Source: Burkholderia sp. GAS332 (GTDB taxonomy: Bacteria > Pseudomonadota > Gammaproteobacteria > Burkholderiales > Burkholderiaceae). From it: DNA of 64,000 nucleotides. Each line of letters opens with the position of its first letter. Within the stretch, counting starts at the first letter, position 1. The stretch is from the NCBI GenBank assembly GCA_900142905.1, contig FSRV01000002.1, positions 1,364,001 to 1,428,000 on the forward strand. The letters are read 5' to 3'. Shown in pieces: positions 44,981 to 53,644 of this stretch. Position numbers and translations under genes: made by a program. The notes under the pieces were generated by a model. It made no database searches, had not been told where the DNA came from, and saw nothing but the letters and a program-made list of their open reading frames with translations.

Positions 44981-45140
44981 ACATGACCAGTCTGACTGAC
45001 TGATCACAATGCGCGACTGCAATGAGCGGCCACGCTGACCGGCCAGACGCCATGGCGTCGGCGGGAAACGCCTGCGCCGCCATGATTCCCGCACTAGAGT
45101 GAGTGAATCACCGGCTACCGTTTTTCTTTTCAATGATCTT

Positions 45141-45884
45141 ATGAAAGTCGCCCTGTTTATCCCGTGCTTCATCGACGCGTTCTATCCCGAAGTGGGGATC
45201 GCCACGCTCGAATTGCTCGAACGCTTCGGCATCGAGGTCGACTATCCGCAGGAGCAAACCTGCTGCGGCCAGCCGATGGCCAACAGCGGTGCGCAGACCG
45301 AGGCAGCCGGTGCCGAGCGCGTGTTTGCGCGTAACTTTGCCGGCTACGACTACATCGTCGGGCCGTCGGCAAGTTGCATCCACCACGTACGCGAGCATTT
45401 GACCGCGCTCGAGCAGACCGACGAGGTCAGGAAGGTCCGCGCCAACGCCTATGAACTCGTCGAATTTCTACATGACGTGGTCGGCGCGCGCGAATTTCCC
45501 TGGGCCGAGTTTCCGCATCGCGTCGGCCTGCATAACAGTTGCAGCGCGTTGCGGCATCTGAAGGAAGCGTCGGTTTCGGAGATTGCCGGGGTACCGTTTT
45601 CGAAGCCACGCACCTTGCTCGAAGGCGTTAAAGGCATCGAATTCGTCAAGCCGTCGCGGCCGGATGAATGCTGCGGTTTCGGCGGCACCTTCTCGGTGAC
45701 CGAAGAACCGGTGTCGGTGCGCATGGGGCAGGACAAGGTCCGCGATCACCTCAATGCGGGCGCGGAATACATCGTATCGGGCGATATGTCGTGCCTGATG
45801 CACCAGCAAGGCTGCGCGGAACGGATGAAAGCCGACGCACGCTTCATCCATATCGCGCAGGTCCTTAACGGAGCACGCGCATGA
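45141..45884 (+). CDS. lutA: LutA-type lactate utilisation protein (CCG domains)
   Basis: Subunit of the LutABC L-lactate oxidising system. Two CCG cysteine motifs are present: TCCGQPMANSG and ECCGFGGTFS, with further Cys in FIPCFIDAF, ASCIHH and MSCLMHQ; in this family they hold an iron-sulfur-type cofactor. Start ATG 45141 follows a weak site; a GTG 14 codons upstream is possible. 247 aa. It overlaps lutB by four bases (ATGA) and is controlled by the operator at 44970. Confidence 0.92.
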   Translation: MKVALFIPCFIDAFYPEVGIATLELLERFGIEVDYPQEQTCCGQPMANSGAQTEAAGAERVFARNFAGYDYIVGPSASCIHHVREHLTALEQTDEVRKVRANAYELVEFLHDVVGAREFPWAEFPHRVGLHNSCSALRHLKEASVSEIAGVPFSKPRTLLEGVKGIEFVKPSRPDECCGFGGTFSVTEEPVSVRMGQDKVRDHLNAGAEYIVSGDMSCLMHQQGCAERMKADARFIHIAQVLNGARA

Positions 45885-47272
45885 GCCGGATCGATCACGC
45901 GAAAGCCGCGGGCGCTTTCATCAGGAAGACGGAGCACGTCGCGTTTCACGACAAGCGTCTGTGGGATTTGCGTGAGAAGCGCGATGCGCAGGCACACGGC
46001 ATCCCGGAGTGGGAGACGCTGCGTGAGCTGGCATCGGGCATCAAGGAACACACGCTGTCGCATCTGTCCGACTACCTCGAACAGTTCGCCGCGGCGGCTG
46101 AAGCCAATGGCGTCGTGGTGCATTGGGCCGCGACGGCTGAAGAGCACAATGCGCTGGTTCACACGATCATGTCCGAGCGTGGCATGACCACGCTCGTCAA
46201 AAGCAAGTCGATGCTCACCGACGAATGCAAGATGCGCGAGTATCTCGAACCGCGCGGCATCACGGTGATGGAGACCGATCTCGGCGAGCGCATCCAGCAG
46301 CTCGATCATCAGGACCCGAGCCATATGGTGGTGCCCGCGGTTCATAAACTGCGAGGCGACGTGGCCGAACTGTTCGGCCGAACCATCGGCACCGATCCGC
46401 AAAACAGCGACATTCACTACCTCGCGGAAAGCCAGCGAATGAACACGCGGCCGTACTTCGTGCGCGAGAAAACGGCCGGCATGACGGGATGTAATTTCGC
46501 GGTGGCGGAGACGGGCACGGTCGTGGTGTGTACCAACGAAGGCAATGCCGACCTGTCGGCGAATGTGCCGCCGTTGCATATCGCGTCGATCGGTATCGAG
46601 AAGCTGATTCCGAAGGTCTCGGACCTCGGCGTGTTCATCCGCATGCTGTCACGCAGCGCGCTCGGCTCGCCGATTACGCAGTACACCTCGCATTTTCGCG
46701 CGCCGCGTCCGGGCACCGAGATGCATTTCATCCTCGTCGATCATGGCCGCTCGGAGCGGCTTGCGATGGAGGACTTCTGGTATTCGCTCAAATGCATTCG
46801 CTGCGGCGCGTGTATGAACACGTGCCCGGTGTACCGGCGCAGTGGCGGCTTGTCGTATGGCGGCACGTATTCGGGGCCGATCGGCGCGATCATCAATCCG
46901 ACCTTCGATCTGAAGCGTTATAGCGCGTTGCCGTTCGCGTCGACGCTCAACGGCAGTTGCACGAATGTGTGTCCGGTGAAGATCAATATTCACGAGCAGA
47001 TTTACAAATGGCGCACGGTGATCGCCGAGCGTCATGAGGTGCCGTTCGTGAAGCAGGAAGTGCTGAAGATGGCAGGGCGCTTGCTCGTGAGTCCGACGCT
47101 GTATCGGGCGACAGTGTCGTCGATGGGCGGCGCGCTGCGGCGGCTGCCGAATTTCGTGCTGTACAACCCGCTCAATATCTGGGGCCGGCAGCGTGAGCTG
47201 CCTGAGGCGCCAAAGCTGACCTTCCACGCCTGGTACAAGAAGAATCGGGGAGATGGCAATGGCAACGCGTGA
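45881..47272 (+). CDS. lutB: LutB-type lactate utilisation iron-sulfur protein
   Basis: 463 aa with an LUD domain (about 70-290, including GMTGCNFAVAETGTVVVCTNEGN) and a ferredoxin-like part: CIRCGACMNTCPVYRR gives one 4Fe-4S cluster and a second is built with NGSCTNVCPVKIN. LutB transfers electrons from lactate oxidation. Start overlaps the lutA stop; the C-terminal residues are followed at once by lutC. Cytoplasmic complex with LutA and LutC. Confidence 0.94.
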   Translation: MSRIDHAKAAGAFIRKTEHVAFHDKRLWDLREKRDAQAHGIPEWETLRELASGIKEHTLSHLSDYLEQFAAAAEANGVVVHWAATAEEHNALVHTIMSERGMTTLVKSKSMLTDECKMREYLEPRGITVMETDLGERIQQLDHQDPSHMVVPAVHKLRGDVAELFGRTIGTDPQNSDIHYLAESQRMNTRPYFVREKTAGMTGCNFAVAETGTVVVCTNEGNADLSANVPPLHIASIGIEKLIPKVSDLGVFIRMLSRSALGSPITQYTSHFRAPRPGTEMHFILVDHGRSERLAMEDFWYSLKCIRCGACMNTCPVYRRSGGLSYGGTYSGPIGAIINPTFDLKRYSALPFASTLNGSCTNVCPVKINIHEQIYKWRTVIAERHEVPFVKQEVLKMAGRLLVSPTLYRATVSSMGGALRRLPNFVLYNPLNIWGRQRELPEAPKLTFHAWYKKNRGDGNGNA

Positions 47273-47855
47273 AGCTTTTCTGGCAAAGGTGCGTGAGTCG
47301 CAGCCGCCGGCGCGGCCACGGCCTGATGTGCCGCTGTTTACTACGGTGGGCGGGGATTTGCGGGCGCGCTTCACGACGGCATTGCAGGCGATGGGGGGCA
47401 CCTGTGTCGAAGCGTCGGCTGCGGGTGACGTGCTCGCACTGATCCGTGAGCGGTTCGGCGATGCGGCGTCGGTGGCGTCGGCGACGCCCGAAGTGCCCGG
47501 CACCCGTGTGATCACGGCCGAAACCGAACCGGCTTCGTTGCAGGATATCGATGTGGGGGTGGTGCGGGCGCGCTTCGGCGTTGCTGAAACGGGCTCGGTG
47601 TGGTTCAGCGAGCGCGAGTATGTCGTCAACGCGCTGGGGTACATCGTGCAGCATCTGGTGGTGCTGCTCGATCCGGCGCAATTGCTCGACGGCTTGCAGG
47701 ACGTGTACCGTCGCGACGACTTCCGCGATGCACGCTATGCGGCGCTGGTCACCGGCCCCTCGGCCACGGCGGATATCGAAGGCGTGCTGATACGCGGCGC
47801 GCAGGGGGTGCGGTCGTTGACGGTGGCGTGGGTGGCAGGGTCGGAAGGGATCTAG
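47259..47855 (+). CDS. lutC: LutC-type lactate utilisation protein
   Basis: LUD-domain protein, the third subunit of LutABC. GVVRARFGVAETGSVWFSER and DYVVN-type segments are family hallmarks. ATG 47259 is chosen because GGGGAG lies six bases upstream; ATG 47253 sits directly on that site. 198 aa. It overlaps the end of lutB by 14 bases, so the three genes are translationally linked. No terminator of note follows; AT-rich sequence begins about 70 bases later. Confidence 0.92.
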   Translation: MATREAFLAKVRESQPPARPRPDVPLFTTVGGDLRARFTTALQAMGGTCVEASAAGDVLALIRERFGDAASVASATPEVPGTRVITAETEPASLQDIDVGVVRARFGVAETGSVWFSEREYVVNALGYIVQHLVVLLDPAQLLDGLQDVYRRDDFRDARYAALVTGPSATADIEGVLIRGAQGVRSLTVAWVAGSEGI

Positions 47856-47883
47856 CGGTCGGCTTGGGCTCCGGGCGCAATGC

Positions 47884-47990
47884 TTGTTCTCTTCCAAGCG
47901 TGTGTTATACTAACCCGGTGATCGATGTTAGATGTAATTTTATTATAAAAATCATTAGGTTATGTAATATTTTAGGATAACTTGATGAGC
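47884..47990 (+). promoter_or_regulatory. AT-rich promoter/operator region of the AbiE-like pair
   Basis: A short AT-rich island in GC-rich DNA. A possible promoter is TTGTTC (47884) with TATACT (47906) at 16 bases. TTTTATTATAAAA (47938-47950) is a 13-base palindrome and ATGTAAT-TTTA occurs twice (from 47932 and from 47962). These are candidate antitoxin operators. Confidence 0.5.
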
Positions 47991-48000
47991 GGAGTTTGTC

Positions 48001-48426
48001 ATGGTGCTCGAAGATCGGCTGAAGATAGCAATTGCCAAGCGGGCGTCCGACGTGTTCCTGCGGACCGAGCTCGCTCGTCTTGGCAGTGAAGCCCAGATTG
48101 GGCGTGCGCTCCGCAAGTTGCTTGAGAGCGGGGTCATCGTCAAACTCGGCGTCGGCGTGTATGCAAAAGCCAAGCGCAGCGTGCTGTCAGGCGCGCCGAT
48201 CCCTGTTCAGCCAGTTGAAATCCTAGCCGAGGAAGCCCTGACCAGGATGGGTGTCGAAGTCTACCCAAGCAGGCAAGTCGAGTTATACAACGCTGGTAAA
48301 ACCACTCAATTGCCGGCCGGAACCGTGATCAATACCGGCAATCGCCGCATAGTGCGGAAATTGGGTTTCGGCAACAAAACTGTTCAGTATGAAAATAATC
48401 TCGGCAGAACAGAAAGAGCTTATTGA
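48001..48426 (+). CDS. AbiEi-like antitoxin (DUF6088-type)
   Basis: 141 aa. N-terminal winged-helix pattern (FLRTELARLGSEAQIGRALRKLLESGVIVKLGVGVYAK) resembles AbiEi-family antitoxins; the rest matches the DUF6088 type (VEVYPSRQVELYNAGKTTQLPAGTVIN). In AbiE systems such proteins bind their own promoter and neutralise the toxin. GGAG precedes the ATG at 48001. The 3' end overlaps the toxin gene by 38 bases, so translation is linked. Confidence 0.82.
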   Translation: MVLEDRLKIAIAKRASDVFLRTELARLGSEAQIGRALRKLLESGVIVKLGVGVYAKAKRSVLSGAPIPVQPVEILAEEALTRMGVEVYPSRQVELYNAGKTTQLPAGTVINTGNRRIVRKLGFGNKTVQYENNLGRTERAY

Positions 48427-49345
48427 TTCGATCACGGCAGAGGGGCTGGCCGGAAACCTCTCTGCTTTCATTCTCGAGAAAGATGTCCATGTCACTGACG
48501 CCTTGCACGCGTTGGCGAAACTGCAGCATCAGCACATTCAGTTCGTATTTTGCGGCGGCACGAGCCTGTCCAAAGCGCATGGCTTGATCGAGCGGATGTC
48601 CGAGGACGTCGATCTGAAGGTGGTGCTGAATGCGGATCACGGGCTCTCGCAAAACGGTGTGAAGACCCATCTCAGCAAGCTAAAAAATGCTGTTATAGAT
48701 ACGATGAAAGCATTGGGCTTCCACATCATCGACGCGGAAAAGCTGGCGCTCAACGCGAACCGTTACTTCGCGTCCGGTTGGAATTACAAAACGCGCTATA
48801 CCGCTCACACCAGCTTGCGACCTCACTTAAGCCTCGAATTTACGGTGCGCACGCCGAGCTTTGCCGTTGTGCAAAAGCCGATCGGGTATCTGATCGAACG
48901 TTTGGCGAGTCGCGACGGGGTGCCGGTTCGTATGCCGTGCGTCGCTGTCGAAGAAACGCTCGCGGAAAAGGTTCTGTCGTTTTTGCGCCGTCACTCGGAA
49001 CACCGGGCCGGTGTGCGGGAAAAGTGGGACCAGGCATTGGTGCGTCACATCTACGACACCTACTGCATCGTCGGCTCGAACGCGGCATTCGTCGATCGAG
49101 CGGCGGCTCACTTCAAGGACTGCGTCGAATACGACCGCGGAGAGTTTCACCATCACACCGCGTTTGTCGAAGATCCGAAGCAATCCATGACTGCGGCCCT
49201 GGCGATCGCGGAAACAGAAGAGCAGACGAAACGTGAATATGAGCAAGTGCTGCTGCCACTTGTTTACGGGGCGGTGAGGCCGACCTTCGCGGAGGCCTTC
49301 GCGGTATTCAAGTCGACGGCGTTGAAGCTTCTGGCGACACTTTGA
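48389..49345 (+). CDS. AbiEii-like nucleotidyltransferase toxin
   Basis: 318 aa of the AbiEii/AbiGii (PF08843-type) family. Nucleotidyltransferase motif I is FCGGTSLSK (GGTSLSK at 56-62) followed by the metal-binding D-x-D (Asp73, Asp75 in SEDVDLKV). VAVEETLAEKVLSFLRRH has the invariant Glu/Lys of motif III. Known members transfer nucleotides to tRNA or other targets and give abortive phage defence or plasmid stability. No strong ribosome site, as expected for translational coupling to the antitoxin. Confidence 0.88.
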   Translation: MKIISAEQKELIDSITAEGLAGNLSAFILEKDVHVTDALHALAKLQHQHIQFVFCGGTSLSKAHGLIERMSEDVDLKVVLNADHGLSQNGVKTHLSKLKNAVIDTMKALGFHIIDAEKLALNANRYFASGWNYKTRYTAHTSLRPHLSLEFTVRTPSFAVVQKPIGYLIERLASRDGVPVRMPCVAVEETLAEKVLSFLRRHSEHRAGVREKWDQALVRHIYDTYCIVGSNAAFVDRAAAHFKDCVEYDRGEFHHHTAFVEDPKQSMTAALAIAETEEQTKREYEQVLLPLVYGAVRPTFAEAFAVFKSTALKLLATL

Positions 49346-49418
49346 CAACCGCCGGACCTCGCGCCACCTTCGGCAAAGCAGTTGTCAGCTGTCCGTCCCA
49401 CGGATTTTGATATCATTA

Positions 49419-49434
49419 CTGTATAAACATACAG
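49419..49434 (+). promoter_or_regulatory. LexA (SOS) box
   Basis: CTGTATAAACATACAG matches the LexA consensus CTGT-N8-ACAG exactly and lies 17 bases before the GTG of the nuclease gene. The flanking TA on the left (TACTGT) extends the match. Confidence 0.85.
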
Positions 49435-49450
49435 GTTTCGTGAAAACCCC

Positions 49451-51238
49451 GTGCCGACAGATGCTCCGTCAGACCTCCGTTCTGATGTCCTTTATTACCT
49501 GCTGAACTTCGAGCGTGCGCTGGCGTGGCTCGCCGAGCGTTACGACGATTTGCTGGACGCGCACGAACATGGCTTCCTGCGCGATTTCGCCGCTTTGCCG
49601 CAGCCCTCGCGCGCGTTGCTGGTTCGCATGCTAATGAGGAAGGGCACGCTGTTCCGTGCCAGCCGTCTTTCTTATGATGAAATCGGTTGCCCTTTGCAGG
49701 CCGTTGCGCCCTTGGCAGCGCTCGGCTGGGTCGACACCGAACCGGGTCTGACGCTCGACGATCTGTTTGCGCTCACCACGCGTCCCGAGTTGCTGTTGAT
49801 CTTTGCGGACACCATCGCGTTGATTCCCGGCGCGAAGGGCTTGCGCAAACCCGATCTGCTGGAAACGCTGCGGCCGTTTTACGAAGGTGAGAGCGAGGGC
49901 GAGGAGCGAGGCACCGCTACGCATCCGTTGTCCACATGGCACAGCCAAACCACCGACCGCGTTTTCCACGTCGCCATCGCACCGCTTTGCGAGCGTCTGC
50001 GCCTGATGTTCTTCGGCAATCTGCAGCAGGACTGGTCGGAGTTCGTGCTGGCCGATCTCGGTGTGTTTCAGTATGAGAAGGTTGCGTTCGCGCCGTCGTC
50101 GCGCGCATTCCAGCAGCGCGGGGACGTCGACGTCTATCTTGCGTTGCATGCGTGCCGCGAAGCGCTCGAATGGCTGCCCACGGGAGATGCTGAAGCCGAC
50201 GCGATCGACGAACTCGTCGCCGCGATCGCCGCGATCGACACCTCGAACCCCTGGCTCGAAACGCGTCGCGCGAAACTGCTGTTTCGTCTCGGCCAGCATT
50301 GCGAGCGTCAACAGAACTGGCCCGCGGCACTTGCCGTCTATGCGCGTTGTGTGTGGCCTGGGGCGCGCCATCGGCGCTTGCGTGTGCTGGAACGCAGTGA
50401 GCAATTCGACGAAGCCTTCGCCCTTGCTACGCAAGCCGCTGCCTCGCCCGAAAGCGAAGAGGAAGCGCAGCGCGTCGCGCGCATGCTGCCGCGTTTGCAG
50501 CGCAAGCGCGGCGAGCGGGTGGCGCGTGTGCCTGCCGCACGGCCGGTCGAGCGCAGCACACTGGTGCTGCCGAAGCCTGACGCGTCACAACCGGTCGAAT
50601 ACGTCGCACGCGATCATTTGACTTGCGACTCAGCGCCGGTTCATTACGTTGAAAACGCGCTGATCAACTCGCTGTTCGGTTTGCTGTGCTGGGAGCCGGT
50701 GTTCGCGGCGCTGCCCGGCGCGTTTTTCCATCCGTTCCAGCGCGGGCCGGCCGATCTGCATGCGCCGGATTTTCATGCGCGCCGCGCCGAGCAATTCGCC
50801 GCGTGTCTCGCGCAACTCGACAGCGGTGCCTATCGGGAGACGATTCTGCGGCATCTGCAAAGCAAGGCAGGTCTGCAATCGCCATTTGTATTCTGGGGCT
50901 TGCTGACGCCGGAACTGGTCGCATTGGCGCTCGATTGCCTGCCTTCCGCGCATCTGAAACTATGGTTCGAGCGTCTGCTGCGTGACATCCGCGGCAACCG
51001 CTCAGGGCTGCCGGATCTGATTCGTTTCTGGCCGGGCGAGCGCCGTTATGAGTTGATCGAAGTAAAGGGGCCTGGCGACCGCTTGCAGGACAACCAGATC
51101 CGTTGGCTCGCGTACTGCGCGCAGCACGGCATGCCGGTGCGTGTGCTTGACGTGAGATGGGCCGATGAAGACGGGGTCGTGTCAGAAGTCGAGGTGGCGG
51201 TGACCACAAACGAAGCCGCCACCGAGGCTCGCACGTGA
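49451..51238 (+). CDS. FAN1-like VRR-NUC nuclease
   Basis: 595 aa. The C-terminal ~130 residues are a VRR-NUC (PD-(D/E)XK) domain: RGNRSGLPDLIRF (Asp522) and ELIEVKGPGDRLQDNQIRW (Glu537, Lys539), the exact catalytic layout of FAN1. The N-terminal part (SDVLYYLLNFERALAWLAERYDDLL, ALLVRMLMRKGTLFRASRLSYDE) has the FAN1 SAP/wHTH-like helices and a TPR-like middle. FAN1 cuts 5' flaps near interstrand crosslinks. GTG start with a weak ribosome site, directly behind a LexA box. It overlaps the helicase gene by four bases. Confidence 0.88.
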   Translation: MPTDAPSDLRSDVLYYLLNFERALAWLAERYDDLLDAHEHGFLRDFAALPQPSRALLVRMLMRKGTLFRASRLSYDEIGCPLQAVAPLAALGWVDTEPGLTLDDLFALTTRPELLLIFADTIALIPGAKGLRKPDLLETLRPFYEGESEGEERGTATHPLSTWHSQTTDRVFHVAIAPLCERLRLMFFGNLQQDWSEFVLADLGVFQYEKVAFAPSSRAFQQRGDVDVYLALHACREALEWLPTGDAEADAIDELVAAIAAIDTSNPWLETRRAKLLFRLGQHCERQQNWPAALAVYARCVWPGARHRRLRVLERSEQFDEAFALATQAAASPESEEEAQRVARMLPRLQRKRGERVARVPAARPVERSTLVLPKPDASQPVEYVARDHLTCDSAPVHYVENALINSLFGLLCWEPVFAALPGAFFHPFQRGPADLHAPDFHARRAEQFAACLAQLDSGAYRETILRHLQSKAGLQSPFVFWGLLTPELVALALDCLPSAHLKLWFERLLRDIRGNRSGLPDLIRFWPGERRYELIEVKGPGDRLQDNQIRWLAYCAQHGMPVRVLDVRWADEDGVVSEVEVAVTTNEAATEART

Positions 51239-53511
51239 GCTACATCGTCGCTGTACGGGCGATGTGTGAATTCACCGCGCGGCGGGGCGATCTGGATCTA
51301 CGCTTCACGCCGGCGCCGACTTCGCTGGAAGGCATGGCCGGCCACGTGACGGTCGCCAGCCGTCGCGCGGGCGGCTATGAAACCGAGATCACACTGACCG
51401 GCACACATCGCGGTTTGACCGTGCGTGGCCGCGCCGACGGTTACGACCGCCTGTCGAACCGGCTGGAAGAGGTCAAGACCCATCGTGGCGCGCTCGAACG
51501 GATGCCCGCCAATCACCGCACGCTGCATTGGGCGCAGGCGCTTGTGTACGGCCATCTGCTATGCCGGGCCCGCGGGCTCGCCGAATTGACGGTCGCGCTG
51601 GTCTACTTCAATATCGGCAGTCAGAAGGAAACCTTGCTGACTGAAACGCACAGCGCGCGTGAACTGGAGATTTTCTTCGTCGAGCAATGCGAGCGCTTTC
51701 TCGATTGGGCCGTGCAGGAAGAGGCCCATCGCGCCGCGCGCAACGCCGCGCTCAGCGCCTTGCAGTTTCCGCATGGCCAATTCCGCAGCGGGCAGCGCGA
51801 GTTGGCGGTGTCGGTGTATCGCGCGGCGCGTGACGGCAAGCCGCTGATGGCGCAGGCGCCTACCGGTATCGGCAAGACGCTGGCGACGATTTTTCCGCTG
51901 CTCAAGGCGTGTGCCTCGGATCAGATCGACCGCGTGTTCTTCCTCACGGCCAAGACGCCGGGCCGCGCGCTTGCGCTCGATGCAATCGAAACGCTCCATC
52001 AAAGCGCCGAGCCGTCCGCTGCGCGCTTGCCGCTGAGAACCCTTGAACTGGTCGCGCGCGACAAGGCCTGCGAGCATCCCGACAAGGCCTGCAACGGCGA
52101 GTCCTGTCCGCTCGCACGCGGCTTCTATGACCGGCTCGACTCGGCCCGCAGCGCGGCGTTGGCAGGGCCGAGGCTCGACCGCGCGTCGGTGCGTGAAGCG
52201 GCGCGCGAGCACGACGTCTGTCCGTACTATCTCGCGCAGGAACTGGCGCGCTGGTCCGACGTGGTGGTCGGCGATTACAACTACTACTACGACAGCAGCG
52301 CGATGCTGTACGCGCTCACGCAGATCAATCAGTGGCGCGTCGGTGTGCTGGTCGACGAGGCGCACAACCTGCTCGACCGGGCACGGCGCATGTACAGCGC
52401 GTCGCTCGATCAGGCGGCGTTCCGGCTCGCGCGTAAAACCGCGCCTGCGACGTTGAAGAAGCCGCTTGAACGGCTTCAGCGCGAATGGAGCGCCGTCAAG
52501 CGCGCACAGACCGACACCTATCAGGTCTACGCCGACGTACCTGGCAAACTGCTTTCGGCCGCGCAGAACCTGATCGGCGCGGTGACGGACCAACTCGCCG
52601 AAGCACCGCTTTCAATCGACGAAGCGTCACTGCGGTTTTTCTTCGACGCCATGCATTTCGTCGCGCTGGCGGAGCAATTCGGCGAGCATTCGATTTTCGA
52701 CATCACGCTCACCGCGGACCGCTACGCGCCACGCGACAAAACCAGCGCCACCTTGTGCGTGCGCAATGTGATTCCGGCACCGTTCCTCGCAGGGCGCTAC
52801 GCTGCCGCGCGCACCACGGTGATGTTCTCCGGCACGCTCAATCCGCATCATTTCTATCGCGACACGCTGGGTCTGCCGGAGCAGACGAACTGGCTCGACG
52901 TCGAAGGGCCGTTCCGCGCCGAGCAATTGCAGGTGCGCGTGGCGGGCAATGTATCGACGCGCTGGCGTGACCGCGAACGTTCGCTCGTGCCCATCGTCGA
53001 TCTGATCGCGAAGCAGTACGCAGCGCAGCCGGGCAACTATCTCGGGTTCCTGAGCAGCTTCGAGTATCTGCAGCGGGTGGTGGCGTTGATGCGCGAGCGT
53101 CATCCGGAACTGCCGGTATGGGCGCAGGAACCGGGCATGGACGAGGCGGCGCGCGACGCGTTCCTCGCGCGCTTTCGCACCATGAACCAGGGTGTCGGCT
53201 TCGCGGTATTAGGCGGTGCGTTCTCCGAGGGCGTCGATCTGGTCGGTCAGCAGCTGATCGGCGCCTTCATCGCAACGCTCGGCCTGCCGCAGATGAACGA
53301 CGTCAACGAGCAGATGCGCCGCACGATGGATGCGAAGTTCGGCAAGGGCTACGACTACATGTATCTGTATCCGGGCTTGCAGAAGGTCGTGCAGGCCGCC
53401 GGCCGCGTCATCCGCACGGAGCAGGACCAAGGTGTGGTGCATCTGATCGACGACCGCTACCGGAGGCCGGAAGTGCAGCGGTTGTTGCCGCGCTGGTGGC
53501 AGGTGCAATAA
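51235..53511 (+). CDS. FeS superfamily 2 DNA helicase (XPD/DinG-like) with Cas4-like N-terminus
   Basis: 758 aa. Walker A APTGIGKT (208-215, Lys214) and DEAH (374-377) are intact, and four Cys (279, 286, 291, 329) are placed as in the XPD/DinG 4Fe-4S domain. Residues about 55-130 carry RGRADGYD (Asp68) and LEEVKTHRG (Glu79, Lys81), a Cas4/RecB-like nuclease core, so nuclease and 5'-3' helicase are joined. Helicase motif VI (QAAGRVIRTEQDQG) is at the C-terminus. GTG start overlaps the nuclease stop as GTGA. One SOS operon with the FAN1-like gene. Confidence 0.88.
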   Translation: MSYIVAVRAMCEFTARRGDLDLRFTPAPTSLEGMAGHVTVASRRAGGYETEITLTGTHRGLTVRGRADGYDRLSNRLEEVKTHRGALERMPANHRTLHWAQALVYGHLLCRARGLAELTVALVYFNIGSQKETLLTETHSARELEIFFVEQCERFLDWAVQEEAHRAARNAALSALQFPHGQFRSGQRELAVSVYRAARDGKPLMAQAPTGIGKTLATIFPLLKACASDQIDRVFFLTAKTPGRALALDAIETLHQSAEPSAARLPLRTLELVARDKACEHPDKACNGESCPLARGFYDRLDSARSAALAGPRLDRASVREAAREHDVCPYYLAQELARWSDVVVGDYNYYYDSSAMLYALTQINQWRVGVLVDEAHNLLDRARRMYSASLDQAAFRLARKTAPATLKKPLERLQREWSAVKRAQTDTYQVYADVPGKLLSAAQNLIGAVTDQLAEAPLSIDEASLRFFFDAMHFVALAEQFGEHSIFDITLTADRYAPRDKTSATLCVRNVIPAPFLAGRYAAARTTVMFSGTLNPHHFYRDTLGLPEQTNWLDVEGPFRAEQLQVRVAGNVSTRWRDRERSLVPIVDLIAKQYAAQPGNYLGFLSSFEYLQRVVALMRERHPELPVWAQEPGMDEAARDAFLARFRTMNQGVGFAVLGGAFSEGVDLVGQQLIGAFIATLGLPQMNDVNEQMRRTMDAKFGKGYDYMYLYPGLQKVVQAAGRVIRTEQDQGVVHLIDDRYRRPEVQRLLPRWWQVQ

Positions 53512-53528
53512 GCGGGTGCAATAAGCGG
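53503..53528 (+). repeat. 13-base tandem duplication at the helicase stop
   Basis: GTGCAATAAGCGG occurs twice head to tail (53503-53515, 53516-53528). The first copy contains the TAA stop of the helicase gene, the second a spare in-register copy. Confidence 0.8.
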
Positions 53529-53644
53529 CTTACCGACGGCTCGCAAGCCGTTCTCTTTACCTGTCAGGTAATCGACCTGCCTACCGCCACCAGGCAAAGT
53601 GGCGTCACGGCACAACGATCCCAACCCAAGGTAAAGAGGCTTCC

